DNA of 64,000 bases from Streptomyces sp. HNM0574 (GTDB lineage: Bacteria; Actinomycetota; Actinomycetes; Streptomycetales; Streptomycetaceae): the NCBI RefSeq assembly GCF_012726235.1, contig NZ_JAASAH010000002.1, positions 186,001-250,000 on the forward strand, written 5' to 3'. The notes under the pieces are model-generated. The model had not been told where the DNA came from and ran no database searches. It was given only the letters and a program-made list of their open reading frames with translations. Positions within the stretch are counted from its first letter, which is position 1; the number at the start of each line of letters is the position of its first letter. Positions 56,387-64,000 of this stretch are shown piece after piece. The position numbers were made by a program, and so were the translations under genes.

Positions 56387-57375
56387 TGCGGAAGCACACA
56401 TCCGTCCGCGCGCTCGCCGCGGGCGCGCTCGCGCTCGTCCTCGGCGGCTGCGGGCTGGTCAGCGGCAGCCCCATGACCGACGAGGTACGGCCCGGCAGCG
56501 CGGCCGCCGGCGGCGCGGCGAACCGTCCGCTGGAGGGCGCTCAACTGACCGTCACCTCCAAGGAGTTCACCGAGCAGATCATCCTCGGCCAGATCATGGG
56601 CCTGGTGTTCCGGGCCGCCGGTGCCGAGGTCGTGGACCGCACCAGCATCCAGGGCTCGATCGGCGCCCGCGAGGCCGTCAGGTCCGGCGCCGCGGACGCC
56701 ATGTACGAGTACACCGGCACCAGTTGGATCACCTACCTCGGGCACGCGAAGCCGGTCACCGACCGGCGCGAGCAGTTCGAGGCCGTACGTGCCGAGGACC
56801 GGAAGGAGGGCATCAGCTGGCTGGAGCCCTCCACCCTGAACAACACCTACGCGCTGGCCGTGAACCAGAAGGCGCGGAAGAAGTACGGCCTGGAGACGCT
56901 CTCCGACGTCGCCGCGCTCTCCCGGAAGAAGCCGGAGGCGATGACGGTGTGCGTGGAGAACGAGTTCGCCTCCCGCGACGACGGTCTCAACGGCATGGTG
57001 AAGCGCTACGGCATGAAGCTGCGGCCCGCGAACCTGCACAGGATGAGCGGCGGCCTCGTCTACACGCAGACCGCGAAGGGCTCCCCCTGTACCTTCGGCG
57101 AGGTCTTCACCACCGACGGCCGGATCAAGGCGATGAACCTCCATGTCCTGGAGGACGACCGGCACTTCTTCCCCAACTACGACGCCGCCCCCGAGATCCA
57201 CGCGGCCACCCTGCGCAAGCACCCGGAGATCGCCGAGGTGCTGGCTCCGGTCACCCGCGCGCTGAACAACGAGGAGGCGCAGAAGCTGAACGCCAGGGTC
57301 GACGTGGACGGCGAGGACCCGCACACGGTCGCCGAGGAGTGGCTCGTCGACAAGGGCCTGATCCGCGCGGACTGA
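56386..57375 (+). CDS. Osmoprotectant ABC transporter substrate-binding lipoprotein (OpuCC/ProX-like)
   Basis: 329 aa. Lipobox LGGC (Cys near residue 22), then 'LTVTSKEFTEQIILGQIMGLVFRAAGAEVVDRT' and 'EYTGTSWITYLGHAKP', typical of the OpuAC/ProX family with the aromatic ligand-box region. Start ATG overlaps the permease stop by 1 nt (TGATG). It captures betaine, choline or ectoine-like osmolytes outside the cell. Confidence 0.92.
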   Translation: MRKHTSVRALAAGALALVLGGCGLVSGSPMTDEVRPGSAAAGGAANRPLEGAQLTVTSKEFTEQIILGQIMGLVFRAAGAEVVDRTSIQGSIGAREAVRSGAADAMYEYTGTSWITYLGHAKPVTDRREQFEAVRAEDRKEGISWLEPSTLNNTYALAVNQKARKKYGLETLSDVAALSRKKPEAMTVCVENEFASRDDGLNGMVKRYGMKLRPANLHRMSGGLVYTQTAKGSPCTFGEVFTTDGRIKAMNLHVLEDDRHFFPNYDAAPEIHAATLRKHPEIAEVLAPVTRALNNEEAQKLNARVDVDGEDPHTVAEEWLVDKGLIRAD

Positions 57376-57401
57376 GCGGAACCTCCAGGGACGGCGGCGG
57401 A

Positions 57402-58250
57402 TCAGCAGCTCGGTACGTCGCCGTCCTTCTTCAGCTCGCGGAGCGCGTCCAGCGCGCCGTCCAGCGTCTTGACCGGGATCAGCCGGAGCCCGTCGGGCAG
57501 GTTGCTCTGCGCGTCGGAGCACTCGGCCCGCGGGACGAGGAAGGCCGTCGCGCCGTCCCGCTTCGCCGCCTTCGTCTTCAGCGGCACCCCGCCGACCGGG
57601 CCGACCTTGCCGTCCTCCGCGATGGTGCCGGTACCGGCGACGGTCTCGCCGCCGGTGAGGTCCTCGCCGCCGGCCTTGCTGATGATCCCGAGGGTGAACA
57701 GCAGCCCGGCGCTGGGGCCTCCGACGTCGGCCAGCCGCAGGCTCACGTCCAGATCGGACGTGTGCAGCGCGCGCTGCGCGGCGCGCACCGCGTCGTCCTG
57801 CGACTGCTTCATCTCGTCCGCGTTGTGCTTCTTGATCTCCTCGGTGCTGCCTCCGACCGGGTACACCGCGTCCCGCGGCATCACCGCGCGGTCGGTACGG
57901 AACCAGCCGCGCACCACGTCGGGCAGCCGGACCGTCGCCTCCGGCGGGGTGGCCGCGATCGTGGTCATCAGCAGCCCCCCGTCGGCCGGGTCGCTCCGCT
58001 CCCCCGACGTGCCCTCGACACTGATCACCGGCTTGCCCCGGTTGCTGCCGAGCACGTCGGCGGTGATGCCGGGCTGCGCGAGGGACATCGGCAGCGGCGC
58101 GAAGGCGGCCACCGCGAGCAGCGCCACCAGCGGCAGGAAGCAGAGGGCGATCGTGCGGCGGCGGGAGTCGTGGACCAGGCCACGGAGGAAACCGGTGGCG
58201 GAGGACGGGGCGGACGTCGGCTTGTCGGGGGACTGGCGCGCAGAGGTCAC
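57402..58250 (-). CDS. Membrane-anchored Lon-type (S16) protease domain protein
   Basis: 282 aa, GTG start. N-terminal helix (about residues 33-55), a 90-residue extracytoplasmic linker, then an S16 domain (about 150-275) with the Ser-Lys dyad in 'VGGPSAGLLFTLGII' and 'VGGVPLKTKAAKRDGATAFLVP'. Compared with YlbL-type proteins (signal helix, PDZ, Lon domain) the PDZ segment is not seen; the region between helix and S16 domain lacks GL-x-x-GD patterns. It would be a simple secreted Lon-domain peptidase. Confidence 0.82.
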   Translation of the reverse strand: MTSARQSPDKPTSAPSSATGFLRGLVHDSRRRTIALCFLPLVALLAVAAFAPLPMSLAQPGITADVLGSNRGKPVISVEGTSGERSDPADGGLLMTTIAATPPEATVRLPDVVRGWFRTDRAVMPRDAVYPVGGSTEEIKKHNADEMKQSQDDAVRAAQRALHTSDLDVSLRLADVGGPSAGLLFTLGIISKAGGEDLTGGETVAGTGTIAEDGKVGPVGGVPLKTKAAKRDGATAFLVPRAECSDAQSNLPDGLRLIPVKTLDGALDALRELKKDGDVPSC

Positions 58251-58270
58251 CCCCGCAATCTAGACGACCG

Positions 58271-58912
58271 TCACCGAAGGGCTTCGGCCACCTCCCGCGC
58301 CGCGCCGACCACCCGCTCCCCCACCTGCGGCGGAACCGAGTCCGCGAGCATCACGACGCCGACGCTGCCCTCGATGCCCGTCACCCCGAGCAGCGGCGCG
58401 GCCGCACCGCTGGCGCCCGCCTCCAGCTCGCCGTACGTCAGTTGCACCCCGGGCCCGCCCGGCCCGGGGGCGCGGGCCGCGAGGATGGCGCGTCCGGCGG
58501 CGCCCCGGTCCAGGGGGTGCCGGAAGCCGGTGCGGTAGGCGACGTGGTAATCCGTCCAGCTCGGTTCGACGACGGCGACGGCCAGTGCCTCGCTGCCGTC
58601 GACCAGGGTGAGATGGGCCGTGGCGCCGACCTCCTCGGCGAGGGAGCGGAGCGCGGGCAGCGCCGCCTCGCGGACGAGCGGCTGCAGCTGTCTGCCCAGG
58701 CGCAGCACCCCGAGTCCGACGCGGGCCCGGCCTCCGGCGTCCCGGCGCACCAGCGCGTGCTGCTCCAGAGTGGCGAGCAGCCGGTAGACGACGGTGCGGT
58801 TCACGTCGAGCTTGCCCGCGAGTTCCGTCACGGTCAGGCCGTGGTCGGTGTCGGCGAGCAGTTTCAGGACGCGCAGTCCCCGGTCGAGCGTCTGGGAGGT
58901 CTCCGCGGTCAC
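58271..58912 (-). CDS. IclR family transcriptional regulator
   Basis: 213 aa, GTG start. N-terminal winged helix 'SQTLDRGLRVLKLLADTDHGLTVTELAGKLDVNRTVVYRLLATLEQHALVRR' and a shortened effector-binding domain ('GATAHLTLVDGSEALAVAVVEP', 'HPLDRGAAGRAIL'). Family length is usually about 250 aa, so the C-terminal domain is compact. Target unknown; no catabolic operon is directly attached. Lies just upstream of the Lon-domain gene on the same strand. Confidence 0.9.
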   Translation of the reverse strand: MTAETSQTLDRGLRVLKLLADTDHGLTVTELAGKLDVNRTVVYRLLATLEQHALVRRDAGGRARVGLGVLRLGRQLQPLVREAALPALRSLAEEVGATAHLTLVDGSEALAVAVVEPSWTDYHVAYRTGFRHPLDRGAAGRAILAARAPGPGGPGVQLTYGELEAGASGAAAPLLGVTGIEGSVGVVMLADSVPPQVGERVVGAAREVAEALR

Positions 58913-59195
58913 GACGCCCCTACCTCCATCCGAAATGGCGGCGCCCCGGCGTGGGGTGCCGGAAGTCGCCGGTCACGGTGGCACCGGCTGCGCTCCGCGG
59001 CATTCCTGCCACGGGGCGGATGTGACGGCACACTTAAGCACCCGGCACCGCCCTCCGGAAGGCCCTGTCCACTATCCGGGCAGGCGGCGGACAGCCGTCC
59101 CCGGCACCCCCGCGCTCACCTGCCGCTTTGTCCCGGAGCCCCGCGTACGCTCCCCAACTCGCCCCGTACGGCGGCGAGTTCGGGGAGGGGCGGGA

Positions 59196-60986
59196 TCACT
59201 TCATGCGGGTGGCCCACTCGCGGACCTTCTCGATCCGCGCCTCCAGCTGCCCGGCCGTGGCCTCCGCGCTCGGCGGCCCGCCGCAGGCCCGCCGCAGCTC
59301 GTTGTGGATGACGCCGTGCGGCTTCCCGCTCTGGTGCACGTACGCGCCGACGAGGGTGTTGAGCTGCTTGCGCAGGCCCAGCAGTTCCTTGTGCGTGACG
59401 ACGGGACGCCGCTCGGCGGGCATCTCCAGCAGGTCGGCCTCCTCGTCCGGCCGCTTCCTGCTGTGCGAGATCTGCCGCGCCTGCCGCTTCTGGAGCAGCA
59501 GTTGCACCTGGTCCGGCTCCAGCAGCCCCGGGATGCCGAGGTAGTCCTGCTCCTCCTCGCTGCCCGGGTGCGCCTGCATCCCGAACTCGGCGCCGTCGTA
59601 CATCACCCGGTCGAAGACCGCGTCCGACTCCAGCGCCTCGAAGGGGAGTTGGTCCTGCTCCCCGGTGTCTTCGTCCTGCTCCTTCTCCGCCTCCTTGAGG
59701 AGGTCGGCCTCCTCGGCGTACGGGTCGTCCTCGCTGTCCTTCTTCGGCTTGTCGAGGACGTGGTCGCGCTCGACCTCCATCTCGTTGGCGAAGGTCAGCA
59801 GCGAGGGGATCGTCGGCAGGAACACCGAGGCCGTCTCGCCGCGCCGCCTGGACCGCACGAAGCGGCCGACGGCCTGCGCGAAGAACAGCGGCGTCGAGAT
59901 CGTCGTCGCGTACACCCCGACGGCCAGGCGCGGGACGTCGACGCCCTCGGAGACCATCCGGACGGCGACCATCCACCGGTCCTGCGACTGCCGGAAGTCC
60001 TCGATCCGCTGCGAGGCGCCGGTGTCGTCGGAGAGCACGACCGTCGCCGCCTGCCCGGTGATCTTGCGGATGAGCTTGGCGTAGGAGCGCGCCGAGTCCT
60101 GGTCGCTGGCGATGACCAGGCCGCCCGCGTCGGGGACGGCCTTGCGCACCTCGGTCAGCCGCTGGTCGGCGGCGCGCAGCACGGACGGCATCCACTCGCC
60201 CTGCGGGTCGAGCGCCGTGCGCCACGCCTGCGAGATCGCGTCCTTGGTCATCGGCTCGCCGAGCCGCGCCTCGATCTCGTCGCCCGCCTTGGTGCGCCAG
60301 CGCATGTTGCCGCTGTACGACAGGAAGATCACGGGGCGGACGACGCCGTCGTCGAGCGCGCTGCCGTAGCCGTAGGTGTAGTCCGCGACGGAGCGGCGGA
60401 TGCCCTCGGCGTCCTCCGCGTAGTCGACGAAGGGGATCGGGTTGGTGTCCGAGCGGAACGGCGTACCCGTGAGGGCGAGCCGCCGCGTCGCCGGTTCGAA
60501 CGCCTCCTGGCACGCCTCGCCCCAGGAGCGGCTGTCTCCCGCGTGGTGGATCTCGTCCAGGATGACCAGGGTCTTGCGCTGCTCGACGCGGTTGCGGTGC
60601 AGCATCGGGCGGACGCCGACACCGGCGTAGGTCAGCACCACCCCGTGGTACTCCTTGCCGAGCGGGCCCGCGCTGTACTCCGGGTCCAGCTTGATGCCGA
60701 GCCGGGCCGCCGCCTCGGCCCACTGCTTCTTCAGGTGCTCGGTCGGGGCGACGACCGTGACCTGCTGCACGATGTGGTGGTGCAGCAGCCAGGACGCCAG
60801 CGTCAGCGCGAACGTGGTCTTGCCCGCGCCCGGGGTCGCGACCGCGAGGAAGTCACGCGGCTGCGCCTCGATGTACGAGTCCATCGCCGCCTGCTGCCAG
60901 GCACGCAGCTTGCTGGCCGTGCCCCAGGGGGCCCGGCCGGGGAAGGCGGGCGAGAGGTGATTGTTGGAGGTGGTGGCGGTACTCAC
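59196..60986 (-). CDS. DEAD/DEAH box helicase (SF2)
   Basis: 596 aa, GTG start with GGAG upstream. Walker A 'ATPGAGKTTFALTL' near residue 50, 'VVAPTEHLKKQWAEAAARLG' (Ib-like), DEIHH motif II, 'RLALTGTPFRSD' motif III, and in the C-terminal RecA fold 'GLVIASDQDSARSYAKLI', 'VAVRMVSEGVDVPRLAVGVYAT' and 'FFAQAVGRFVRSRRRGE' (motif VI). The last 170 residues are charged, with an acidic disordered part and a helical end. ATP-dependent nucleic-acid translocase of unknown specific role, widely conserved in Streptomyces as far as I recall. Confidence 0.92.
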   Translation of the reverse strand: MSTATTSNNHLSPAFPGRAPWGTASKLRAWQQAAMDSYIEAQPRDFLAVATPGAGKTTFALTLASWLLHHHIVQQVTVVAPTEHLKKQWAEAAARLGIKLDPEYSAGPLGKEYHGVVLTYAGVGVRPMLHRNRVEQRKTLVILDEIHHAGDSRSWGEACQEAFEPATRRLALTGTPFRSDTNPIPFVDYAEDAEGIRRSVADYTYGYGSALDDGVVRPVIFLSYSGNMRWRTKAGDEIEARLGEPMTKDAISQAWRTALDPQGEWMPSVLRAADQRLTEVRKAVPDAGGLVIASDQDSARSYAKLIRKITGQAATVVLSDDTGASQRIEDFRQSQDRWMVAVRMVSEGVDVPRLAVGVYATTISTPLFFAQAVGRFVRSRRRGETASVFLPTIPSLLTFANEMEVERDHVLDKPKKDSEDDPYAEEADLLKEAEKEQDEDTGEQDQLPFEALESDAVFDRVMYDGAEFGMQAHPGSEEEQDYLGIPGLLEPDQVQLLLQKRQARQISHSRKRPDEEADLLEMPAERRPVVTHKELLGLRKQLNTLVGAYVHQSGKPHGVIHNELRRACGGPPSAEATAGQLEARIEKVREWATRMK

Positions 60987-61225
60987 GGTCTCCGTCGGGG
61001 TCGGCACCTGTTCGCGGGGTCGCGCTCCGCGTGCGTACCGTGCGCGGGGCACGGCGGACTCGCGGGCTCGTCTCGTGCACGGGTCGCGGGAGCGGCTCGC
61101 GCACGAGCGGTCGAAGCAACCGCGTCAGCCTACCCGCGCCGGGTGACCCTTCGGCGGACTCCGCCCCGTACCGCGGGCAGGGTGCGAGCTAGCTCACACG
61201 GGGCGGCCGGGGCGGACGCGGGGCG

Positions 61226-62323
61226 TCACGTGGTGAGCAGCACGCCCGCGTAGCCGACGCCCGCGATCACCACCCAGGAGCACAGCCCGAGCAGCGCGAC
61301 CCGGCCCCCGGTGCGGGCCAGGGACGGCAGGTGCACGGCGCTGCCGAGGCCGAACAGGGCCGCGGCGAGCAGCAGTTCCTGCGCGGTTCCGGCCGCGTCG
61401 AGGGCGGCGGCGGGCAGCAGCCCGGTGGTGCGCAGCAGCACCATGGCGAGGAAGCCGAGGACGAACAGCGGCACCAGCGGCGGCCGCCGCGTCCGCGCGG
61501 ACGCGGCGGAGCCCGCGTGCGCCCGCCTGCGCCGTACGGACAGCGCGACGGCGGCGACGAGCGGGGCCAGCAGCGCGACCCGCATCAGCTTCACCAGCAC
61601 GGCCTGGCCGAGCGCGTGCTCCCCCGCGGTCTGCGCGGTGGCCACGACCTGGCCGACGTCGTGCACCCCGGCGCCGACCCAGCGTCCGAACTGGCCGTCG
61701 TCCAGGCCCAGCGGGTGCTGGAGCAGCGGCAGCACGGCGATCGCGAGGGTGCCGCACAGGGTGACGAGCGCGACCGAGGTCGCGGTGTCCCGCTCCAGCT
61801 CGCGGTCGGCGGCCGGGTCGCCGCCGCGGCGCACCTCGGCGACGGCGCCGATCGCGGAGGCGCCGCAGATCGAGTAGCCGGTGGCGATCAGCAGCGGCTG
61901 GTCGCCGGGCAGTCCGAGGCGGCGCCCCAGCCACACGGTGCCGGCGAACGTCGCCGCGACGACGGCGCACACCATCAGCACCGTCGCCCAGCCGATCCCC
62001 AGCACGTCCCCGACGCTCAGCTTCAGCCCGAGCAGCACGATTCCGGCCCGCATCAGCCGCTTCCCCGCCAGCGACAGCCCCGGACGGCAGGCGCCGTTCA
62101 CCAGTCCGCGCGCGCCCGGCAGGTGCGCGGCGAGGATGCCGAGCAGCACCGCCGCCGTCAGCAACGGCACGGCGGGCAGCAGCAGATGGACGCCCGCCGC
62201 CACCGCGACCCCGGACACCGCGAGCGCCAGCCCGGGCAGCGCGCCGGGCCCGCGCGGGGCGGGGGCGCCGGTTCCGCGCGGGCCGTGCGGCTTCGTGGAC
62301 GGCCGGGTCCCCAGCAGCGCCAT
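61226..62323 (-). CDS. YeiH-family (UPF0324) putative sulfate/sulfite exporter
   Basis: 365 aa with about ten helices. UPF0324 blocks: 'GLSLAGKRLMRAGIVLLGLKLSVGDVLGIG', 'LLIATGYSICGASAIGAVAEVR', 'TLCGTLAIAVLPLLQHPLGLDDGQFGRWVGAGVHDVGQVVATAQTAG'. Its start overlaps the cysteine-dioxygenase stop by 1 nt (TGATG), so it is coupled to cysteine oxidation. YeiH is the proposed exporter next to the LysR-type YeiE regulator in enteric bacteria. Confidence 0.88.
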   Translation of the reverse strand: MALLGTRPSTKPHGPRGTGAPAPRGPGALPGLALAVSGVAVAAGVHLLLPAVPLLTAAVLLGILAAHLPGARGLVNGACRPGLSLAGKRLMRAGIVLLGLKLSVGDVLGIGWATVLMVCAVVAATFAGTVWLGRRLGLPGDQPLLIATGYSICGASAIGAVAEVRRGGDPAADRELERDTATSVALVTLCGTLAIAVLPLLQHPLGLDDGQFGRWVGAGVHDVGQVVATAQTAGEHALGQAVLVKLMRVALLAPLVAAVALSVRRRRAHAGSAASARTRRPPLVPLFVLGFLAMVLLRTTGLLPAAALDAAGTAQELLLAAALFGLGSAVHLPSLARTGGRVALLGLCSWVVIAGVGYAGVLLTT

Positions 62324-62898
62324 CAGCGGTCGGCCGGAAGGTCGTAGACGCGGCGGACGCTGGTGCCCAGGCGGGAGATGTCGGCGCCGTAGAGGTGCAG
62401 CGAGACGGCCTTCTCCCCGCAGCCGTTCCACACCCGGTGGATGTCGCCGGGCGGCGCGAAGCCGCAGACGGAGCCCTGCGGGTTGGTGACGTCCTCGGTC
62501 GCCACGAGCGTCGCGCGCTCCCCGACGGCGCCGGCGGGCAGCAGCCGGTAGCGCCGCTCGTGCTCCTCGCCCCGGTGGACGCCGGTGACGCACCAGGAGA
62601 CGTGGTCGTGCACGGAGGTGGCCTGCCCGGGCAACCAGACCAGCGCGACGACGGAGAAGCTGCCGTCGTCCTCCGCGTGCAGCAGGTGCTGGCGGTAGCG
62701 CTCGGGGTCGCCCTCGGTCTGCGCGGGCGTCAGCAGGTCGCGGGCGCCGAGGTGCGGGGCGAGCTTCTCGCCGACGAGGTAGGCGGTGACGTCGGGTGCC
62801 AGTCCCCGGCCGACGGCCTCGCGGACGTCGGCGACCAGGGCGTCGAGCCGGGCGGTACGGGTCGTGGGAGCGGCGGCTGCCGAAAGCGGAGGGGCCAT
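62323..62898 (-). CDS. Cysteine dioxygenase (cupin)
   Basis: 191 aa. Cupin iron motif 'ATSVHDHVSWCVTGVHRGEEHERRY' with two His and a Glu/His set, and later 'GDIHRVWNGCGEKAVSLHLYG' with the third His. Bacterial type CDO oxidises cysteine to cysteine sulfinate. Arrangement LysR, CDO, YeiH on one strand suggests a cysteine-degradation/sulfur-export unit. Confidence 0.9.
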   Translation of the reverse strand: MAPPLSAAAAPTTRTARLDALVADVREAVGRGLAPDVTAYLVGEKLAPHLGARDLLTPAQTEGDPERYRQHLLHAEDDGSFSVVALVWLPGQATSVHDHVSWCVTGVHRGEEHERRYRLLPAGAVGERATLVATEDVTNPQGSVCGFAPPGDIHRVWNGCGEKAVSLHLYGADISRLGTSVRRVYDLPADR

Positions 62899-62980
62899 GT
62901 CCGGCAGCGTCGCGGGGGCACGAACAGGCGTCCAACGACGGTTTGTTGGCCCTCCGCTCGGGCCGGCTTATGGATGCCGC

Positions 62981-63886
62981 TCAGCAGCCGACGCGGTTGG
63001 CGGCCACCCGGCGCAGCTCCTCCAGCACCAGCGCCGTCGCGGGGATCTCCAGGTGCTCGCGGAGGACGTACGCCGACACCTGCCGACGCGAGGCCGGGTC
63101 CAGCGCGCGGCCGGTGACCTTGTTGTGCGTGAGGAAGGAGAGCACCAGGCCCGGCATCATCGCGATCCCCAGCCCCTCGGCGACGAGGCTCTGCACGACG
63201 AGGTTGTCGTCCGTGGTGAACGCGATGTCCGGGGCGAAGCCCAGTTCGGCGCACTCGTGCAGGAAGTTGGCCCGGCAGCGCAGGCAGCCCGCGATCCACC
63301 GCTCCCCCGACAGCTCCTCCAGCCGCACCGCGCGCCGCCCGGCCATCGGGTGGCCCGTCGGCATCAGCACCGTCAGCTGGTCCTCCATCAGCGGGATGGC
63401 GACCAGTTCCTCGGGCACCTGTTCGCGCAGGCCCGGGTAGGTGAAGGCGAGCGTGATGTCGCACTCGCCGCGCACCACGCGCTCCAGCGACTCGGGCGGC
63501 TCCTGCTCCTGGAGCTCGACCCGTATCCCGGGGTGCGCGGACGCGAGCCCGGCCAGCGCCTCGGGCATCAGCGTCGCGCCCGCGCTGGGGAAGGCGCAGA
63601 CCCGTACGCGGCCCTCGCGCAGCCCGGTCAGCGCGGACATCTGACGCTCGGCCGTCGCGATCGAGTCGAGGATGACGCCCGCGTGCCGGGCCAGCGCCTC
63701 ACCGGCCTCGGTCAGCCGCATCCGCCGCCCGGCCCGGACGAACAGCGGGCTCCCGACGGCCCGTTCGAGCCCCTTCATCTGCTGCGTGATCGCCGGCTGC
63801 GTGTACCCCAGCTCCCGCGCCGCCGCCGTGTACGAACCGCAGCGGACCACCGTGTGGAACGTCTTGATGTGCCGGGAATCGAACAT
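62981..63886 (-). CDS. LysR family transcriptional regulator
   Basis: 301 aa. N-terminal HTH 'IKTFHTVVRCGSYTAAARELGYTQPAITQQMKGLERAVGSPLFVRAGRRMRLTEAG' and a type 2 periplasmic-binding-like effector domain. 'AGCLRCRANFLHECAELG' carries three Cys residues within the effector domain, possibly redox- or sulfur-sensing (inference). It lies 82 bp upstream of the CDO gene on the same strand. ATG 63886 used; ATG 63898 is in frame. Confidence 0.9.
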   Translation of the reverse strand: MFDSRHIKTFHTVVRCGSYTAAARELGYTQPAITQQMKGLERAVGSPLFVRAGRRMRLTEAGEALARHAGVILDSIATAERQMSALTGLREGRVRVCAFPSAGATLMPEALAGLASAHPGIRVELQEQEPPESLERVVRGECDITLAFTYPGLREQVPEELVAIPLMEDQLTVLMPTGHPMAGRRAVRLEELSGERWIAGCLRCRANFLHECAELGFAPDIAFTTDDNLVVQSLVAEGLGIAMMPGLVLSFLTHNKVTGRALDPASRRQVSAYVLREHLEIPATALVLEELRRVAANRVGC

Positions 63887-63981
63887 GCCCGCAACCATAA
63901 GCAGAATTTGGGATCGCGGGACAGGGGGCCTCGGCGGCTTCTGGATCAGGGGCGGGGGGCCGCCGACCCGGGCTGCTCCTC

Positions 63982-64000
63982 ATGCAGATCACGAAGGACC
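63982..64000 (+). CDS. Possible start of a further gene, cut by the window
   Basis: ATG 63982 opens a frame MQITKD that runs off the edge. The N-terminus would fit a SlyD-like FKBP prolyl isomerase, but six residues and no clear ribosome site are not enough to decide. Confidence 0.2.

Noticed and set aside
63699..63992. Minus-strand frame overlapping the LysR start
   Set aside because: Out-of-frame shadow of the LysR N-terminal region.

Overview
The window is chromosomal DNA of a Streptomyces or very close relative. Four things point there: GC content is very high with strong third-position GC bias; many starts are GTG or TTG; an SsgA-family gene (ssgG-like) is present; and the gene order nagF-nagE1-nagE2 ... 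cysM-cysO-mec ... clpS-pncB-pncA ... ssgG ... hpd resembles the S. coelicolor core chromosome as I recall it. I see no prophage, plasmid, CRISPR array, intact insertion sequence, rRNA or polyketide/NRPS cluster.

Layout. 0-8.1 kb: a NagD-like HAD phosphatase, then a minus-strand phosphonate operon. Its regulator (GntR/UTRA) is followed by an FAD oxidoreductase, a phosphonatase-like HAD hydrolase and an ABC importer for a 2-aminoethylphosphonate-type substrate. 8.2-16.2 kb: Gfo/Idh/MocA oxidoreductase, fumarylacetoacetase-family enzyme, a second YidC/Oxa1-like insertase with a small membrane partner, a DUF3311/SSS symporter pair, a class E sortase and a DUF445 protein, separated by mosaic intergenic repeats. 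16.4-21.3 kb: a GDSL hydrolase, then a type VII secretion-type cassette (EspC-like protein, WXG-fold protein with a long Gly/Ala-rich C-terminus, a DcrB/LpqN-like protein, a membrane-anchored protein). A truncated second copy of the last gene lies 5' of the cassette. 21.3-30.2 kb: ABC-2 exporter, bifunctional penicillin-binding protein, GroES-like protein, DUF3618 protein, peroxiredoxin, MFS symporter and tRNA-Leu(UAG).

30.3-39.4 kb: RdgB, a small lipoprotein, RNase PH, the N-acetylglucosamine PTS genes nagF/nagE1/nagE2 with two DasR-type operators (dre), an MBL hydrolase, a membrane-anchored MazF-like protein, and the CysO-dependent cysteine pathway (mec, cysO, cysM). The cysteine genes are preceded by a short 'HVDLCR'-type leader peptide. 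39.6-50.3 kb: amino-acid permease, DUF2017, ClpS, nicotinate phosphoribosyltransferase and nicotinamidase, a nearly 1-kb stretch without a clear gene, a small membrane protein with a predicted upstream mini-ORF, two RDD proteins and ssgG. 50.3-64 kb: GlcD-type FAD oxidase, HPPD with a divergent Lrp/AsnC regulator, a four-gene osmoprotectant ABC importer, a Lon-domain membrane protein, IclR regulator, DEAD/DEAH helicase, and a sulfur group (LysR, cysteine dioxygenase, YeiH-type exporter).

How the genes work together. Several units form complete small pathways. AEP-type phosphonates are imported and probably oxidised and cleaved without a transaminase. GlcNAc uptake is under DasR. Cysteine is made through the CysO thiocarboxylate and degraded by dioxygenase, with possible export of the sulfur product. 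NAD is salvaged by PncA and PncB around a shared palindrome. The least explained parts are the type VII cassette at 17.8-21.3 kb and the interspersed repeats. All functional names come from reading motifs and gene context; no database search was run.
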